From positions 1,185,786 to 1,249,785 of the forward strand of contig JAPPCR010000006.1 of the NCBI GenBank assembly GCA_028875725.1: 64,000 nt of DNA. The letters run 5' to 3'. Every line of letters begins with the position of its first letter. Within the stretch, counting starts at the first letter, position 1. A model generated the notes under the pieces. The model saw only the letters and a list, made by a program, of their open reading frames with translations. It did no database searches and was not told where the DNA came from. Shown one piece after another: positions 8,811-17,866 of this stretch. This DNA comes from Acidobacteriota bacterium (GTDB lineage Bacteria; Acidobacteriota; Thermoanaerobaculia; Multivoradales; Multivoraceae). Position numbers and translations under genes: made by a program.

Positions 8811-11600
8811 CTAGAAGCTGAAGGCGACGTTGAAGCGGTACTCCGACGGCCTCTGGTAGGCAATGTCGCCGCCGCCCCTGCCGGTGGGCAGGCCCGACAC
8901 CGGATTCACGAACAACTGGGCGTCCCCGTTGAGGGCGTTGGCGAGTTCCGCGCCGACCTTGATCTCGTACTTGCCGTTGATCGGCGGGAAGATCCAACTG
9001 GCATTGAGGTTCAGCTCCGTAGCGGTGTCAAGCTGCTTGGAACCCTGGGGATCGAGAAACTCGATGACTCGTTCCCTCTGGCCAGACACCGGGTGGGAAA
9101 TGAAGACGTACCGCTGAGACTCCCATAGCCGGCCGGTTCGGAAGCGGTAGTGGGCGCTCGTGGTGAGCGTGTGTTTGCCGATCGGCCAGCGCTTGGCAGC
9201 GAGGAGGTTGAAGATCTCCGGAAACTCCGAGTTGTTGGCGATCGGGAGGTTCCCTTTGTTGCGGGTGTTCACATCGCTACTGCCGTCGGTCCCAACGCCG
9301 CCTATGGCCTGTATGTAGTTTCCGGCAGCCTCAGTGCCCTTCGCATCGCCTGCGTAGAAGTTGGCGCGCAAGGTCCAGTTGTTCCGGAAGTTGCGGTTGA
9401 GTTCGAGGATGAAACCCTCGTGCTCGCGCGTCAGGGGCAGGCGCGACGGCACTCCGTGCAGGGAGGACAGCCGGTTGACCTCGGCCTGGGTCCAGTTTGC
9501 CAATGCGAAGACCCGCCTTCCGTTCTCGTCGAACTGGACGGTCGTAGCCCAGATGTTGTCGTTGTCGCTCACGGTGTACATGGCCTTGGCGACCCAGTTG
9601 CGGTGGAACTGCCAGTCGACGCCGAGGGTGTACGCGTCTGAGTATTCGGGTTCCAGGTTCCTCGTTGCCTCCCTCCCGGCGCTGGCCACGATGGAGCTGT
9701 TCAGGATGTCGTAGGACTGGGTCGCGGGATTCCAGTTGAAGACCTGGCGGGTGTTCGTGCCGTTCGAGCCCTGGTCGAAGTTCTGGGTCAGCGACATGTT
9801 GAAGAGATTCAGGTAACGCCCGGCGGTGCCGCGGACCAGAATCCGGCCGTCGGCGTTCGCGTCGTAGACGACGCTCAATCTGGGCGCCAGCTCGTCGTAG
9901 TCGTTGACCTGTTCCCCGATGTTGTTGTCCATCGACTGGCCCTCGAGCCGCAATCCGGCGGTGACGACCCACTTGTCTCCGATATCGATCCGGTCCTGAA
10001 TGAACAGGGTGTTCAGCTCGCTCTCGCGGCGGAACAGTCCTCCGTCCGGCGGCGCGTAGACCGTGACGGTCTCGGGGGTGGTGAAGCCACCGGGAACGTC
10101 GTAGCCGAAGCCGCGGCCGCTGTACTCCCTCTCGGGCCAGTTGCGGTTGTCGAGGCCCATGACGTGGCGCTCGGCGCCGAGACGAAGCTCGTGGTTCTTG
10201 CCGGCGAAGATCGTCGCGTAGGCGTTGATCTGCTGGCGGGGACCGTCCGAGAACCGGCCGGACGGGCCGCCAACAAGGCAGCCATTGAAGAAGAGCCGGG
10301 TGGCGAGGTCGTAGTAGCGGAAGTTGTTGCTGGACGGTGTGTGCGGATCTCCACCCGAGAGACTGTCCTTGCGATGGAGACAGTTGTCGGTGCGAGTGTC
10401 CGTGCTGTCGCCGACCTTGAGCTCCGCGAAGACCTTCGGGGTGGCGGCCCAGTTCCACAACGCCGTGTTCAACTCGGCCGTTTCCTGGCGCCCGTTCAGG
10501 CTGAACAGGTCCCCCGTTCGGTTGCCCCCGCCCTCGCGGTAACCCGGCGTGCGCACGTAGGTCGCGGCGAGCTGATGGTCATCTCCCGGCTGGAAGTTGA
10601 CCTTGGCGACCGTCGATGACCCCTTGTAGCTCCAGTCGAAGACCGGGTCCGCGATGACGTCCGGGTTCGAGTTCGTGCTGGCGCCCCGGATCCTGTTATC
10701 GGACAGTTCGGCGTGGGCCGCGAAGAACCAGGCGCGATCGCGGTAGATCGGGCCGCCGAGAGCGGTCTCGTAGTTGTTGATGATCTCGTCGGGGCCGTTC
10801 AGATCGGGGTAGTCCCGAAACTCGCCCACCCACGCCTGGTTCTGGGCGACGTAGTAGAAGTCGCCGTGCAACTGGTTGGTGCCCGACTTGATCACCGTGT
10901 TGATCGTGGCCGTCTGGGTGCGCCCGTACTCGGCGCCGCGCCCCTGGGTATGAACCTCGGTCGCGGCGACCTGCGTGGTCGCCATCTTGAACTTGAACAC
11001 GCCGTAGTTGCCCGTGACCTGGCTGACGTCGACGCCGTCGATGTTCACCGTGCCTCCGTCGCGGGGACCGCCCATGAAGCTGTTGAGCCAGTCCTGCTGC
11101 TTGGAGCCGGAGTTGGCCGGCAGGACCGCCAGGCTGTTGACGTGGTGACGCGTGATGAACGTCGTCAGCTCGGCGGTCTCGGCGTCGATCCTCGCCGTCG
11201 CCCCGGGCTCGTACTTGTTGATCATGGGCGCTTCGGCGACGACCTGGATTTCCTCGGCTTCGCCGCCCCGCAAGGTGAGGTCGACGGCGCGGCGCGCGCC
11301 GGGATCGAGCGTGACGGCGACTTCGCTGCTCGAGCCCAGACCTTCGAGTTCGGCGCTGAGGGTGAAGACGCCGTCGAGCAGCAGGCTGAAGCGGAACTCC
11401 CCGGCCGCGTCGCTGATCGCGTCCCTGGTGTTCTGCTGTCCTGCCAGCGTCACGCTGGCGCCCGGCAGCGGGTCTCCCTGGGCGTCGAGCACCCGGCCTT
11501 CGATCATTCCCGTGCCCGGACCGTCGGCCCAGAGCGGCAGGGCCGCGCAGGCGATGACGAAGAGCATCCAGATGCTGCGCTTGAGGGCGGCGATCTTCAT
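8811..11600 (-). CDS. TonB-dependent outer-membrane receptor with carboxypeptidase-regulatory-like domain
   Basis: A 929-aa outer-membrane active transporter. It has a signal peptide (1-25), a CarboxypepD_reg-like beta-sandwich (about 31-112, IEGRVLDAQGDPLPGASVTL), a TonB-box-like EEIQVVAEAP (116-125), a plug domain (VNIDGVDVSQVTGNY) and a long beta-barrel ending in YRFNVAFSF, whose terminal Phe fits a BAM signal. This architecture is characteristic of Acidobacteriota oligosaccharide or polymer receptors. GGAGGTGGAG precedes the ATG. The gene is divergent from the PQQ/DUF1592/DUF1552 unit across 230 bp, so a shared regulatory region is likely. The ligand is unknown. Confidence 0.92.
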   Translation of the reverse strand: MKIAALKRSIWMLFVIACAALPLWADGPGTGMIEGRVLDAQGDPLPGASVTLAGQQNTRDAISDAAGEFRFSLLLDGVFTLSAELEGLGSSSEVAVTLDPGARRAVDLTLRGGEAEEIQVVAEAPMINKYEPGATARIDAETAELTTFITRHHVNSLAVLPANSGSKQQDWLNSFMGGPRDGGTVNIDGVDVSQVTGNYGVFKFKMATTQVAATEVHTQGRGAEYGRTQTATINTVIKSGTNQLHGDFYYVAQNQAWVGEFRDYPDLNGPDEIINNYETALGGPIYRDRAWFFAAHAELSDNRIRGASTNSNPDVIADPVFDWSYKGSSTVAKVNFQPGDDHQLAATYVRTPGYREGGGNRTGDLFSLNGRQETAELNTALWNWAATPKVFAELKVGDSTDTRTDNCLHRKDSLSGGDPHTPSSNNFRYYDLATRLFFNGCLVGGPSGRFSDGPRQQINAYATIFAGKNHELRLGAERHVMGLDNRNWPEREYSGRGFGYDVPGGFTTPETVTVYAPPDGGLFRRESELNTLFIQDRIDIGDKWVVTAGLRLEGQSMDNNIGEQVNDYDELAPRLSVVYDANADGRILVRGTAGRYLNLFNMSLTQNFDQGSNGTNTRQVFNWNPATQSYDILNSSIVASAGREATRNLEPEYSDAYTLGVDWQFHRNWVAKAMYTVSDNDNIWATTVQFDENGRRVFALANWTQAEVNRLSSLHGVPSRLPLTREHEGFILELNRNFRNNWTLRANFYAGDAKGTEAAGNYIQAIGGVGTDGSSDVNTRNKGNLPIANNSEFPEIFNLLAAKRWPIGKHTLTTSAHYRFRTGRLWESQRYVFISHPVSGQRERVIEFLDPQGSKQLDTATELNLNASWIFPPINGKYEIKVGAELANALNGDAQLFVNPVSGLPTGRGGGDIAYQRPSEYRFNVAFSF

Positions 11601-11830
11601 AGCTCCACCTCCATGAGTTTCCGACCCGGGAGGTGGTAGGGGGCCTGGCCCTCTTCAACGGCCGGCTCCGCCCTGGTCTCCGGCATCATCTCGCGGAGGA
11701 TGCTGGTTGGCGGCCGGCCGTTCGCTCCTCGGGGCGGCTCCAACGTGGTTGGAATGTTTCTTCGATTGTAGCGCCAGAATCTTGCCGCGTCTACCGCCAT
11801 TCTTGACACGCTCGCCTCAAGGCGGGCAAC

Positions 11831-13957
11831 ATGGAGATTCCCACGATGCAGGCATCCATCCGCCTCGCGCTGCGCCTGGTCTTCGTCTGCGGGTTGGCGT
11901 CCGGCTCCGGTTCGGCACAGCCGGGTGCGACCGACGGCGACTGGCGGACCTACGCCGGGGACACCTGGGCCTCGAAGTACTCGGCGCTGGACCAGATCGA
12001 CGCCGACAACTTCGGCGACCTGGAGATCGCCTGGCGCTGGAAGACGGTGGATACCCATCTCGTCCTGGCGGACGACAGCGGCGCGTCGCTGGTGCCGTCG
12101 GGGGTGGTGTTCGACCGCGTGGCGGAGCAGCAACCAGACCTGTGGCTGCGGCGTCCGGGGTTCGGCGCGATGTCCTCGACGGCGCTCGCGGTCGACGGTG
12201 TGCTGTACCTGATCACGAGCGTCGAGCAGGCGGCGGCGATCGACGGGCGCACCGGAGAGACGATCTGGGTTCACGACCCGCGCACCTACGAGAGCTCCGC
12301 GCTTCCGACCAGCAGAGGCCATCGAGGGGCGGCCTACTGGGAAGGAGACGGCGAAGCCCGCATCGTGTGGGGAACCGGCGCGGGGTACCTGATCGCCGTT
12401 GACGCCAGGACCGGGGTGCCGGCCGCGGACTTCGGAGACAACGGGCGGGTCGATTTCGTCGCCGATCTGCCGCGCTCGCCCCGCGGCCAGCCCTTCCAGT
12501 TGCCGGTCGGCTCGCGGTCGGCGGCGCCGCTCATCGTCGGCGACACGATCGTCCTGGGAACCAACCACACCGACTTCATCATGTCCAGGGAGGCGGTGCC
12601 CGGCTTCATCTTCGCCCACGACGTGCGGACCGGGAAGCGGCTGTGGGAGTTCCACATCGTGCCGCAGAGCGCCGACGAGTTCGGCGCCGACACCTGGGAA
12701 GACGAATCGTGGCGCAGAACCGGCAACGGCAACGCGTGGGCCAATCTGAGCGCCGACCCGGAACTCGGCTACGTCTACGTGCCGACCTCCGCCGTGTCTC
12801 CGGACCACTACGGCGGCCATCGCCTGGGCGACAACCTGTTCGCCAACAGCATCGTCTGTCTCGATGTCGAGACGGGCGAGCGGGTCTGGCACTACCAGCT
12901 CATTCACCACGAAGTCTGGGACTACGACAGCCCGACGGCGCCGAATCTGCTCGACATCACCGTCGACGGACGTCGGATCAAGGCGGTCGCCCAGGTCACG
13001 AAGCAGGGCTTCGTCTACACCTTCGACCGGGTGACCGGTGAGCCGGTCTGGCCGATCGAGGAGCGCCCGGTGCCGACCGACACCGACCTGGAAGGGGAGG
13101 TCATGTCTCCCACCCAGCCGTTCCCGACCAAGCCGCCGCCGTTTGCGGTGCAGGGCGCCCGGATCGAGGATCTGGTGGACTTCACTCCCGAGATTCGCCA
13201 GATGGCGCTCGAAGCCGTCGGAGGGTTCAGGCTCGGGCCGCTCTACACGCCGCTGTCGCTACGCGGCACGATCTTCCGGCCGGCGGCGGGCGGAGGCGCG
13301 AACTGGTCGGGCGCCACAGTGGATCCCGAAACGGGCGTGCTGTACGTCCCCTCCACGAACGGCCACTCGGTGCTCCGCTTCCGTGACGGACGGGCCGGCA
13401 CCGACCTCCGCTACATCGCCGATCGCACCGATCCGGTCGGTGGGATCATGCGCGGCCGCACGACGTCCTGGGGGCAGTTCGAGCCCGTGGCTCGAGGTGT
13501 CGCGTTTCTCGACGGAGGCAACCCGACCCGGCAGCCCACGATGCCGCGGGGGCTGCCGCTGTGGAAACCGCCCTACTCCGCGATGGTCGCCATCGACATG
13601 ACTCGGGGCGAGCACCTTTGGACGACGCCGCTGGGCCGGGGCGCCCGTTATCAGGACCACCCTTTGCTGCGCGATCTCGATCTGCCGCCGCTCGGGGGCG
13701 ATCACAGCCGCGCCGGTTCGCTGCTGACCAGGACGCTGCTGATCCACGCGCTGAACAGCGGTGGGACCGACGATGGACCACAGCTCGTGGCCTACGACAA
13801 GGCCACCGGCGAACCGCTGGCGGGGGTCGACCTGCCCGGCCGCGGGCTCGGCTCGCCGATGACCTTCCTGCTCGACGGTCACCAGTACATCGCCCTCACG
13901 GTCAGCGGCAGGGTTCCCGAGCTGGTCGCCTACCGGCTGCCATCGGAGAGTCGATGA
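11831..13957 (+). CDS. Exported PQQ-type quinoprotein dehydrogenase-like beta-propeller
   Basis: A 708-aa propeller of the membrane/periplasmic quinoprotein type. WRTYAGDTWASKYSAL and IAWRWKT match the N-terminal blade of glucose-dehydrogenase-like enzymes, followed by repeated ATGE/RTGE..W motifs. The signal peptide reads best from the second ATG at 11846 (preceded by GGAG), so that start is about as likely as 11831. No CxxCH motif is present, so electrons would pass to a separate carrier, possibly the cytochrome-like DUF1592 protein encoded one base downstream. Oxidation of a sugar or alcohol is inferred from the fold only. It heads a tight three-gene unit divergent from the TonB receptor. 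Confidence 0.85.
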   Translation: MEIPTMQASIRLALRLVFVCGLASGSGSAQPGATDGDWRTYAGDTWASKYSALDQIDADNFGDLEIAWRWKTVDTHLVLADDSGASLVPSGVVFDRVAEQQPDLWLRRPGFGAMSSTALAVDGVLYLITSVEQAAAIDGRTGETIWVHDPRTYESSALPTSRGHRGAAYWEGDGEARIVWGTGAGYLIAVDARTGVPAADFGDNGRVDFVADLPRSPRGQPFQLPVGSRSAAPLIVGDTIVLGTNHTDFIMSREAVPGFIFAHDVRTGKRLWEFHIVPQSADEFGADTWEDESWRRTGNGNAWANLSADPELGYVYVPTSAVSPDHYGGHRLGDNLFANSIVCLDVETGERVWHYQLIHHEVWDYDSPTAPNLLDITVDGRRIKAVAQVTKQGFVYTFDRVTGEPVWPIEERPVPTDTDLEGEVMSPTQPFPTKPPPFAVQGARIEDLVDFTPEIRQMALEAVGGFRLGPLYTPLSLRGTIFRPAAGGGANWSGATVDPETGVLYVPSTNGHSVLRFRDGRAGTDLRYIADRTDPVGGIMRGRTTSWGQFEPVARGVAFLDGGNPTRQPTMPRGLPLWKPPYSAMVAIDMTRGEHLWTTPLGRGARYQDHPLLRDLDLPPLGGDHSRAGSLLTRTLLIHALNSGGTDDGPQLVAYDKATGEPLAGVDLPGRGLGSPMTFLLDGHQYIALTVSGRVPELVAYRLPSESR

Positions 13958-13958
13958 T

Positions 13959-16556
13959 GTGACGTGGTCCTCACGGAGCGTTCGTAGAGGCCGCGGCGTT
14001 GATTCACGCCGCCGAGGAACGCCTGCGGCCGTCTCCGTGCTCCTCGCGGCGCTCGTCGTCCTACCCGGCACGGTCGCCGCCCGTTCGCTCGAGGCCGACG
14101 TCGCGCGTCTTCTCGATGTCTCGTGTCTTCGCTGTCACGACGTCGAGACCGAGACGCCGCTCGATCTCGAGAACCTGGGCTACGACCTCGACGATCGGGG
14201 GACCTTCCGGAAGTGGGTGCGGGTCTTCGAGCGTCTCGAGGCGGGCGAGATGCCTCCCCCCGGGACGCGGCGACCCCCGAGGCGGGTCGTCGACGCGGCG
14301 CTCGGTGCGCTGGCGAGAGATCTGGAGACGGCGGACCTGGCGGCTCGAGCCGCCGGACAGACGCCGCCGCGCCGTCTGACGGGGCTGGAGTACGAGTACA
14401 CCGTCGAGGACCTGCTCCTGATCGAGGAGGACCTGGCGCGCCTGCTCCCGGCCGAGAGCGCGTCCGCCGGGTTCGACACGCTGGCGACGGAGCAGGGGAT
14501 CTCGCCGCTTCACCTGCGCAGCTACCTGGAAGCGGCCGATCGTGCGCTCGATGCGGCGATCCGGCTTGGCGGGCGTCCGGCGAGCGCGGCGCACCTGATC
14601 GATTATCCGAGCAATCCGGCTTCGTACCACATGGTCCGCCAGAGCGTCAGCAAGAAGCTCGATGACGCCGTCGCGATGTTCGTCGATGAAGACCACCACA
14701 ACACGAGTGGGTCCTTTTCGGCCAGAAACCTGAGGAGCGACAGCCACGGCTTCTCGGTCGTGCATCCGGGTCTGTACAGGGTCACCGTCGACGCCTATCC
14801 CTACCAGGCATCGACGCCGGTCACGCTCCTTCTCGTTCGTGCCAACCCGAACGGCGACAGGACGTTGCTCGGTGCCTTTGACTTACTGAACGGGGAGTCG
14901 GGCACGTTCGAAGCCACGACCTTCCTCCACCCGACCGACTACGTCTTTCCCGAGGTGGCCGACCTCGACTGGCACACGGAGGTCGAGGGCTTCTACGCCC
15001 CCGTCGAAGACTGGTCGGCAGAGGCCCAGGTCGTGGCCGCGGGGAAAGGGCTGGGCCGGCGGCTGCTTAACAACCGGGTCTATCACCCGATCTTCTACCA
15101 CCCCACCGAGATCCTCGTGGACGGGGCCGCCACCTACAAGGGCGAGGGCGTTGCGGTCAGGTCGCTCGCCATCGAAGGCCCGCTCCTCGATGGGTGGCCG
15201 CCGCCGTCGACGCGCCGGCTCTTCGACGGCATCGAGTTCGACGCCGCCGGCGATCTCCAGCTCACGAAGGAACCGTACGAGCACGTCGTGGACGTCGTCT
15301 CGCACCTCGTGCCGCTGGCGTTTCGACGGCCGGCCGAAGCGGGTGAGGTGGACGCCTTCGCGAGCCTGGCCAGGCCCGCGATCGCCGCGGGACGGGAGTT
15401 CGTCGACGCCGTTCGCGTTCCGCTGCGCGCCATGTTGAGCGCACCGCAGTTTCTCTACCACGACGACCGGCCCGGCGAACTGGACGACTTCGCCCTCGCG
15501 ACCCGACTCTCGTACTTCCTGTGGAAGAGCCTGCCGGACGAGGAGCTCTTCGCGGCGGCTCGGGAAGGCAGGTGGTCGGAGCCGGAGGTGATGGCGCGGC
15601 AGGTCGAGAGGATGCTCGACGACGAGAAGGCGCAGCGCTTCATTGGGGACTTCGTCGGCCAATGGCTGCGGCTCTACGAGATCGAGCTCACGAGTCCCGA
15701 CGAGAGGCTCTATCCCGAGTACGACGATCTGCTGCATCACGCGCTCCAGGAGGAGACGAGGCTGTTCTTCACCGAGCTCGTGAAGAGCGACCTCGGAGTC
15801 CGGAACCTGATCGACTCCGACTTCACCTTTCTCAACCGCCGCCTGGCGGAGCACTACGGCATCCCCGGGGTGGAGGGGCAGCACATGCGCAAGGTGTCGC
15901 TGCCCGACGACAGTGTGCGCGGCGGCGTCCTGACGCAGGCCAGCGTTCTCAAGGTCACCGCCAACGGCACGACGACGTCGCCGGTCTTCCGCGGCAGCTT
16001 CGTTCTCTCGAACCTGCTGGGCCGGCCGCCGAACCCGCCGCCGCCGAACGCCGGCTCGGTCGAGCCCGACATCCGGGGCGCCACGACGATCCGCGAGATC
16101 CTCGCCAAACACCGCCGGGACCCGACTTGCAATGTATGTCACCGCGCGATCGACCCACCGGGATTCGCACTGGAGGCCTTCGACCCGACCGGCGGCTTCC
16201 GGACGCGCTACCGCTCCAGCGGCGAGGGCGACACGCCCACTGGGACCCTGTACGGTCGCCCGATCCTGGAGTACAAGGACGGGCCGTCCGTGGATTCAGG
16301 CGGCGTCACACCGGAAGGCAGTTCCTTCTCGGGCATCGCCGAGTACAAGCGACTCCTGCTCGCGGAGGAGGAGGATCAGATAGCGCGCCACTTCATCTCG
16401 CAGCTCGTCGTCTATGCGACCGGCGCCGAGATCGGCTTTGCCGACCGCGACGAGCTCGCGCGGCTCGTCGCGCAGAGCCGCGAGAGCGGCTACGGCGTGC
16501 GCGGGATCATCCACAATGTCACCCAGAGCCCACTCTTCAGGGAGCGGCAACGATGA
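13959..16556 (+). CDS. DUF1592/DUF1588-type protein with cytochrome-like CxxCH motifs
   Basis: An 865-aa exported protein with the Planctomycetes/Acidobacteriota multi-DUF architecture. CLRCH (residues 56-60) marks an N-terminal cytochrome-like segment. LTGLEYEYTVEDLL resembles DUF1587, and DUF1595/1592/1588/1585-type blocks follow, including RLSYFLWKSLPDEELF and CNVCHRAIDPPGFALEAFDP, a second CxxCH. The function is unknown, but such proteins are regularly encoded next to DUF1552 proteins, as here. The GTG start at 13959 comes one base after the stop of the PQQ gene, and the stop overlaps the next ATG. Haem binding at both CxxCH sites and electron transfer from the propeller are inferences. 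Confidence 0.88.
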   Translation: MTWSSRSVRRGRGVDSRRRGTPAAVSVLLAALVVLPGTVAARSLEADVARLLDVSCLRCHDVETETPLDLENLGYDLDDRGTFRKWVRVFERLEAGEMPPPGTRRPPRRVVDAALGALARDLETADLAARAAGQTPPRRLTGLEYEYTVEDLLLIEEDLARLLPAESASAGFDTLATEQGISPLHLRSYLEAADRALDAAIRLGGRPASAAHLIDYPSNPASYHMVRQSVSKKLDDAVAMFVDEDHHNTSGSFSARNLRSDSHGFSVVHPGLYRVTVDAYPYQASTPVTLLLVRANPNGDRTLLGAFDLLNGESGTFEATTFLHPTDYVFPEVADLDWHTEVEGFYAPVEDWSAEAQVVAAGKGLGRRLLNNRVYHPIFYHPTEILVDGAATYKGEGVAVRSLAIEGPLLDGWPPPSTRRLFDGIEFDAAGDLQLTKEPYEHVVDVVSHLVPLAFRRPAEAGEVDAFASLARPAIAAGREFVDAVRVPLRAMLSAPQFLYHDDRPGELDDFALATRLSYFLWKSLPDEELFAAAREGRWSEPEVMARQVERMLDDEKAQRFIGDFVGQWLRLYEIELTSPDERLYPEYDDLLHHALQEETRLFFTELVKSDLGVRNLIDSDFTFLNRRLAEHYGIPGVEGQHMRKVSLPDDSVRGGVLTQASVLKVTANGTTTSPVFRGSFVLSNLLGRPPNPPPPNAGSVEPDIRGATTIREILAKHRRDPTCNVCHRAIDPPGFALEAFDPTGGFRTRYRSSGEGDTPTGTLYGRPILEYKDGPSVDSGGVTPEGSSFSGIAEYKRLLLAEEEDQIARHFISQLVVYATGAEIGFADRDELARLVAQSRESGYGVRGIIHNVTQSPLFRERQR

Positions 16557-17836
16557 ACCAGCCCCTCGACCGACGCACATTCCTCCGGACTTCCGGGGTC
16601 GCCCTGGCACTCCCGCTCCTCGAAGCGATGAGTCCGGCGCTGGCCCGGGCGGCGATCCCGGCGCCCCGGCGGATGGTGACCGTATGCAACGCACTCGGCC
16701 TGCACCCGCCGTCGCTCTTTCCCGCCACAGCGGGTCGGGACTACGAAACGACCGAGTACCTGGAATTGCTTCGGGACCACAGGAGCGACTACACCCTGTT
16801 CTCGGGGCTTTCCCACGACGACCAGAACGGCCGCCAGGCCCATAGCAGCGAGGTCAGTTGGCTGACCGCGGCCCGCCACCCGGAACTCGCCGGATTTCGC
16901 AACACGATCTCGGTCGATCAGTTTGCCGCCGGGGAGCTCGGCTATGTGACCCGCTTTCCTTCGCTCGTGCTGGGCACCGACACGACGGTGCAGCGGAGCG
17001 CCAAGGGCACGCAGAGCCAGTCCTTCACGAGACGGGGCGTCATGGTGCCTTCAGAGACCAGTCCCGCCAATCTATTCGCCCGGATGTTCCTCGCGGGGGA
17101 TGCCGACGAGGTCGAGCGGCAGAAGCGGGATCTCGGCGATGGACGCAGCATCCTCGACGGCCTGAGCTCGCAGAGAAAGGCGCTCGACCGGCGCGCCAGC
17201 GCCGCTGATCGAGGACGGCTGGACTCGTACTTCGAGGCCGTGCGCGCGGCCGAGAAAGGCATCACCGAGGCCCGGGCCTGGCTCGACCGGCCCAAGCCGC
17301 GGGTGGATCGCGAGCCCCCCGTCGACGTCCGGGAACGGCGTGACCTCATCGGCCGCGTCCAGTTGCTGATGGACCTCATCCCGCTGATCCTGCAGACCGA
17401 CTCGACCCGTGTCGTCGCCGTGATGATCCAGGAGTTGCGGGAAGTACCGAAGATCCCGGGCGTCTCGGGGACGCACCACAACCTCTCGCACCACGGTCAG
17501 GATCCGGAGAAGATCGTGCAGTTGAGGAAGGTCGAGACGGAGATCGTCAAGTGCTTCGGCAGCCTTCTCGAGCAGCTCAAGGGATGCAGCGAGGCAGACG
17601 GCACGTTGCTCGATCAGACGGCGGTCCTCTTCGGCAGCAACCTCGGCAACGGGAACTCCCACGACACCCGCAACCTGCCGATCTTCCTCGCCGGCGGCGG
17701 CTTCGACCACGGTCGCTATGTCGCCCACGACAGCGAGGACAACGCGCCGCTTTCCAACCTCTACGTCACGATGTTGCAGCACATGGAGCTGGAGGCCGGG
17801 TCGTTCGGGCAGAGTACCGGCGTGCTGAGCTGGTAG
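16553..17836 (+). CDS. DUF1552 domain protein with Tat signal
   Basis: A 427-aa protein beginning MNQPLDRRTFLRTSGVAL, a twin-arginine signal that predicts folded export. The body shows DUF1552 features: SHDDQNGRQAHSSEVSWLT, FARMFLAG and SGTHHNLSHHGQDPEKI, with many His and Asp residues reminiscent of the alkaline-phosphatase/sulfatase-like fold to which DUF1501/1552 proteins are thought to be related. It overlaps the DUF1592 stop by ATGA, confirming co-translation. No biochemical role is known. The pair probably acts with the upstream propeller in the periplasm. A GC hairpin follows the stop codon. Confidence 0.88.
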   Translation: MNQPLDRRTFLRTSGVALALPLLEAMSPALARAAIPAPRRMVTVCNALGLHPPSLFPATAGRDYETTEYLELLRDHRSDYTLFSGLSHDDQNGRQAHSSEVSWLTAARHPELAGFRNTISVDQFAAGELGYVTRFPSLVLGTDTTVQRSAKGTQSQSFTRRGVMVPSETSPANLFARMFLAGDADEVERQKRDLGDGRSILDGLSSQRKALDRRASAADRGRLDSYFEAVRAAEKGITEARAWLDRPKPRVDREPPVDVRERRDLIGRVQLLMDLIPLILQTDSTRVVAVMIQELREVPKIPGVSGTHHNLSHHGQDPEKIVQLRKVETEIVKCFGSLLEQLKGCSEADGTLLDQTAVLFGSNLGNGNSHDTRNLPIFLAGGGFDHGRYVAHDSEDNAPLSNLYVTMLQHMELEAGSFGQSTGVLSW

Positions 17837-17838
17837 GG

Positions 17839-17857
17839 CGCCGGCCGGAGGCCGGCG
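17839..17857. terminator. GC hairpin between convergent genes
   Basis: Perfect 8-bp inverted repeat, CGCCGGCC, loop GGA, GGCCGGCG, starting 3 nt after the DUF1552 stop and ending 10 nt before the convergent PQQ-fusion gene. There is no T-tract on either strand, so intrinsic termination is uncertain. The location suits a bidirectional transcript end, and it resembles other GCCGGC palindromes in the window. Confidence 0.45.
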
Positions 17858-17866
17858 ACCACTCTC

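Noticed and set aside
10713..11639. 308-codon plus-strand frame opposite the TonB receptor N-terminus
   Set aside because: Shadow of the receptor gene; no motifs, no ribosome site, low-complexity composition.
11803..11808. TTGACA upstream of the PQQ gene as a -35 box
   Set aside because: It lies only 23 bp before the start codon with no -10 hexamer at the right spacing.
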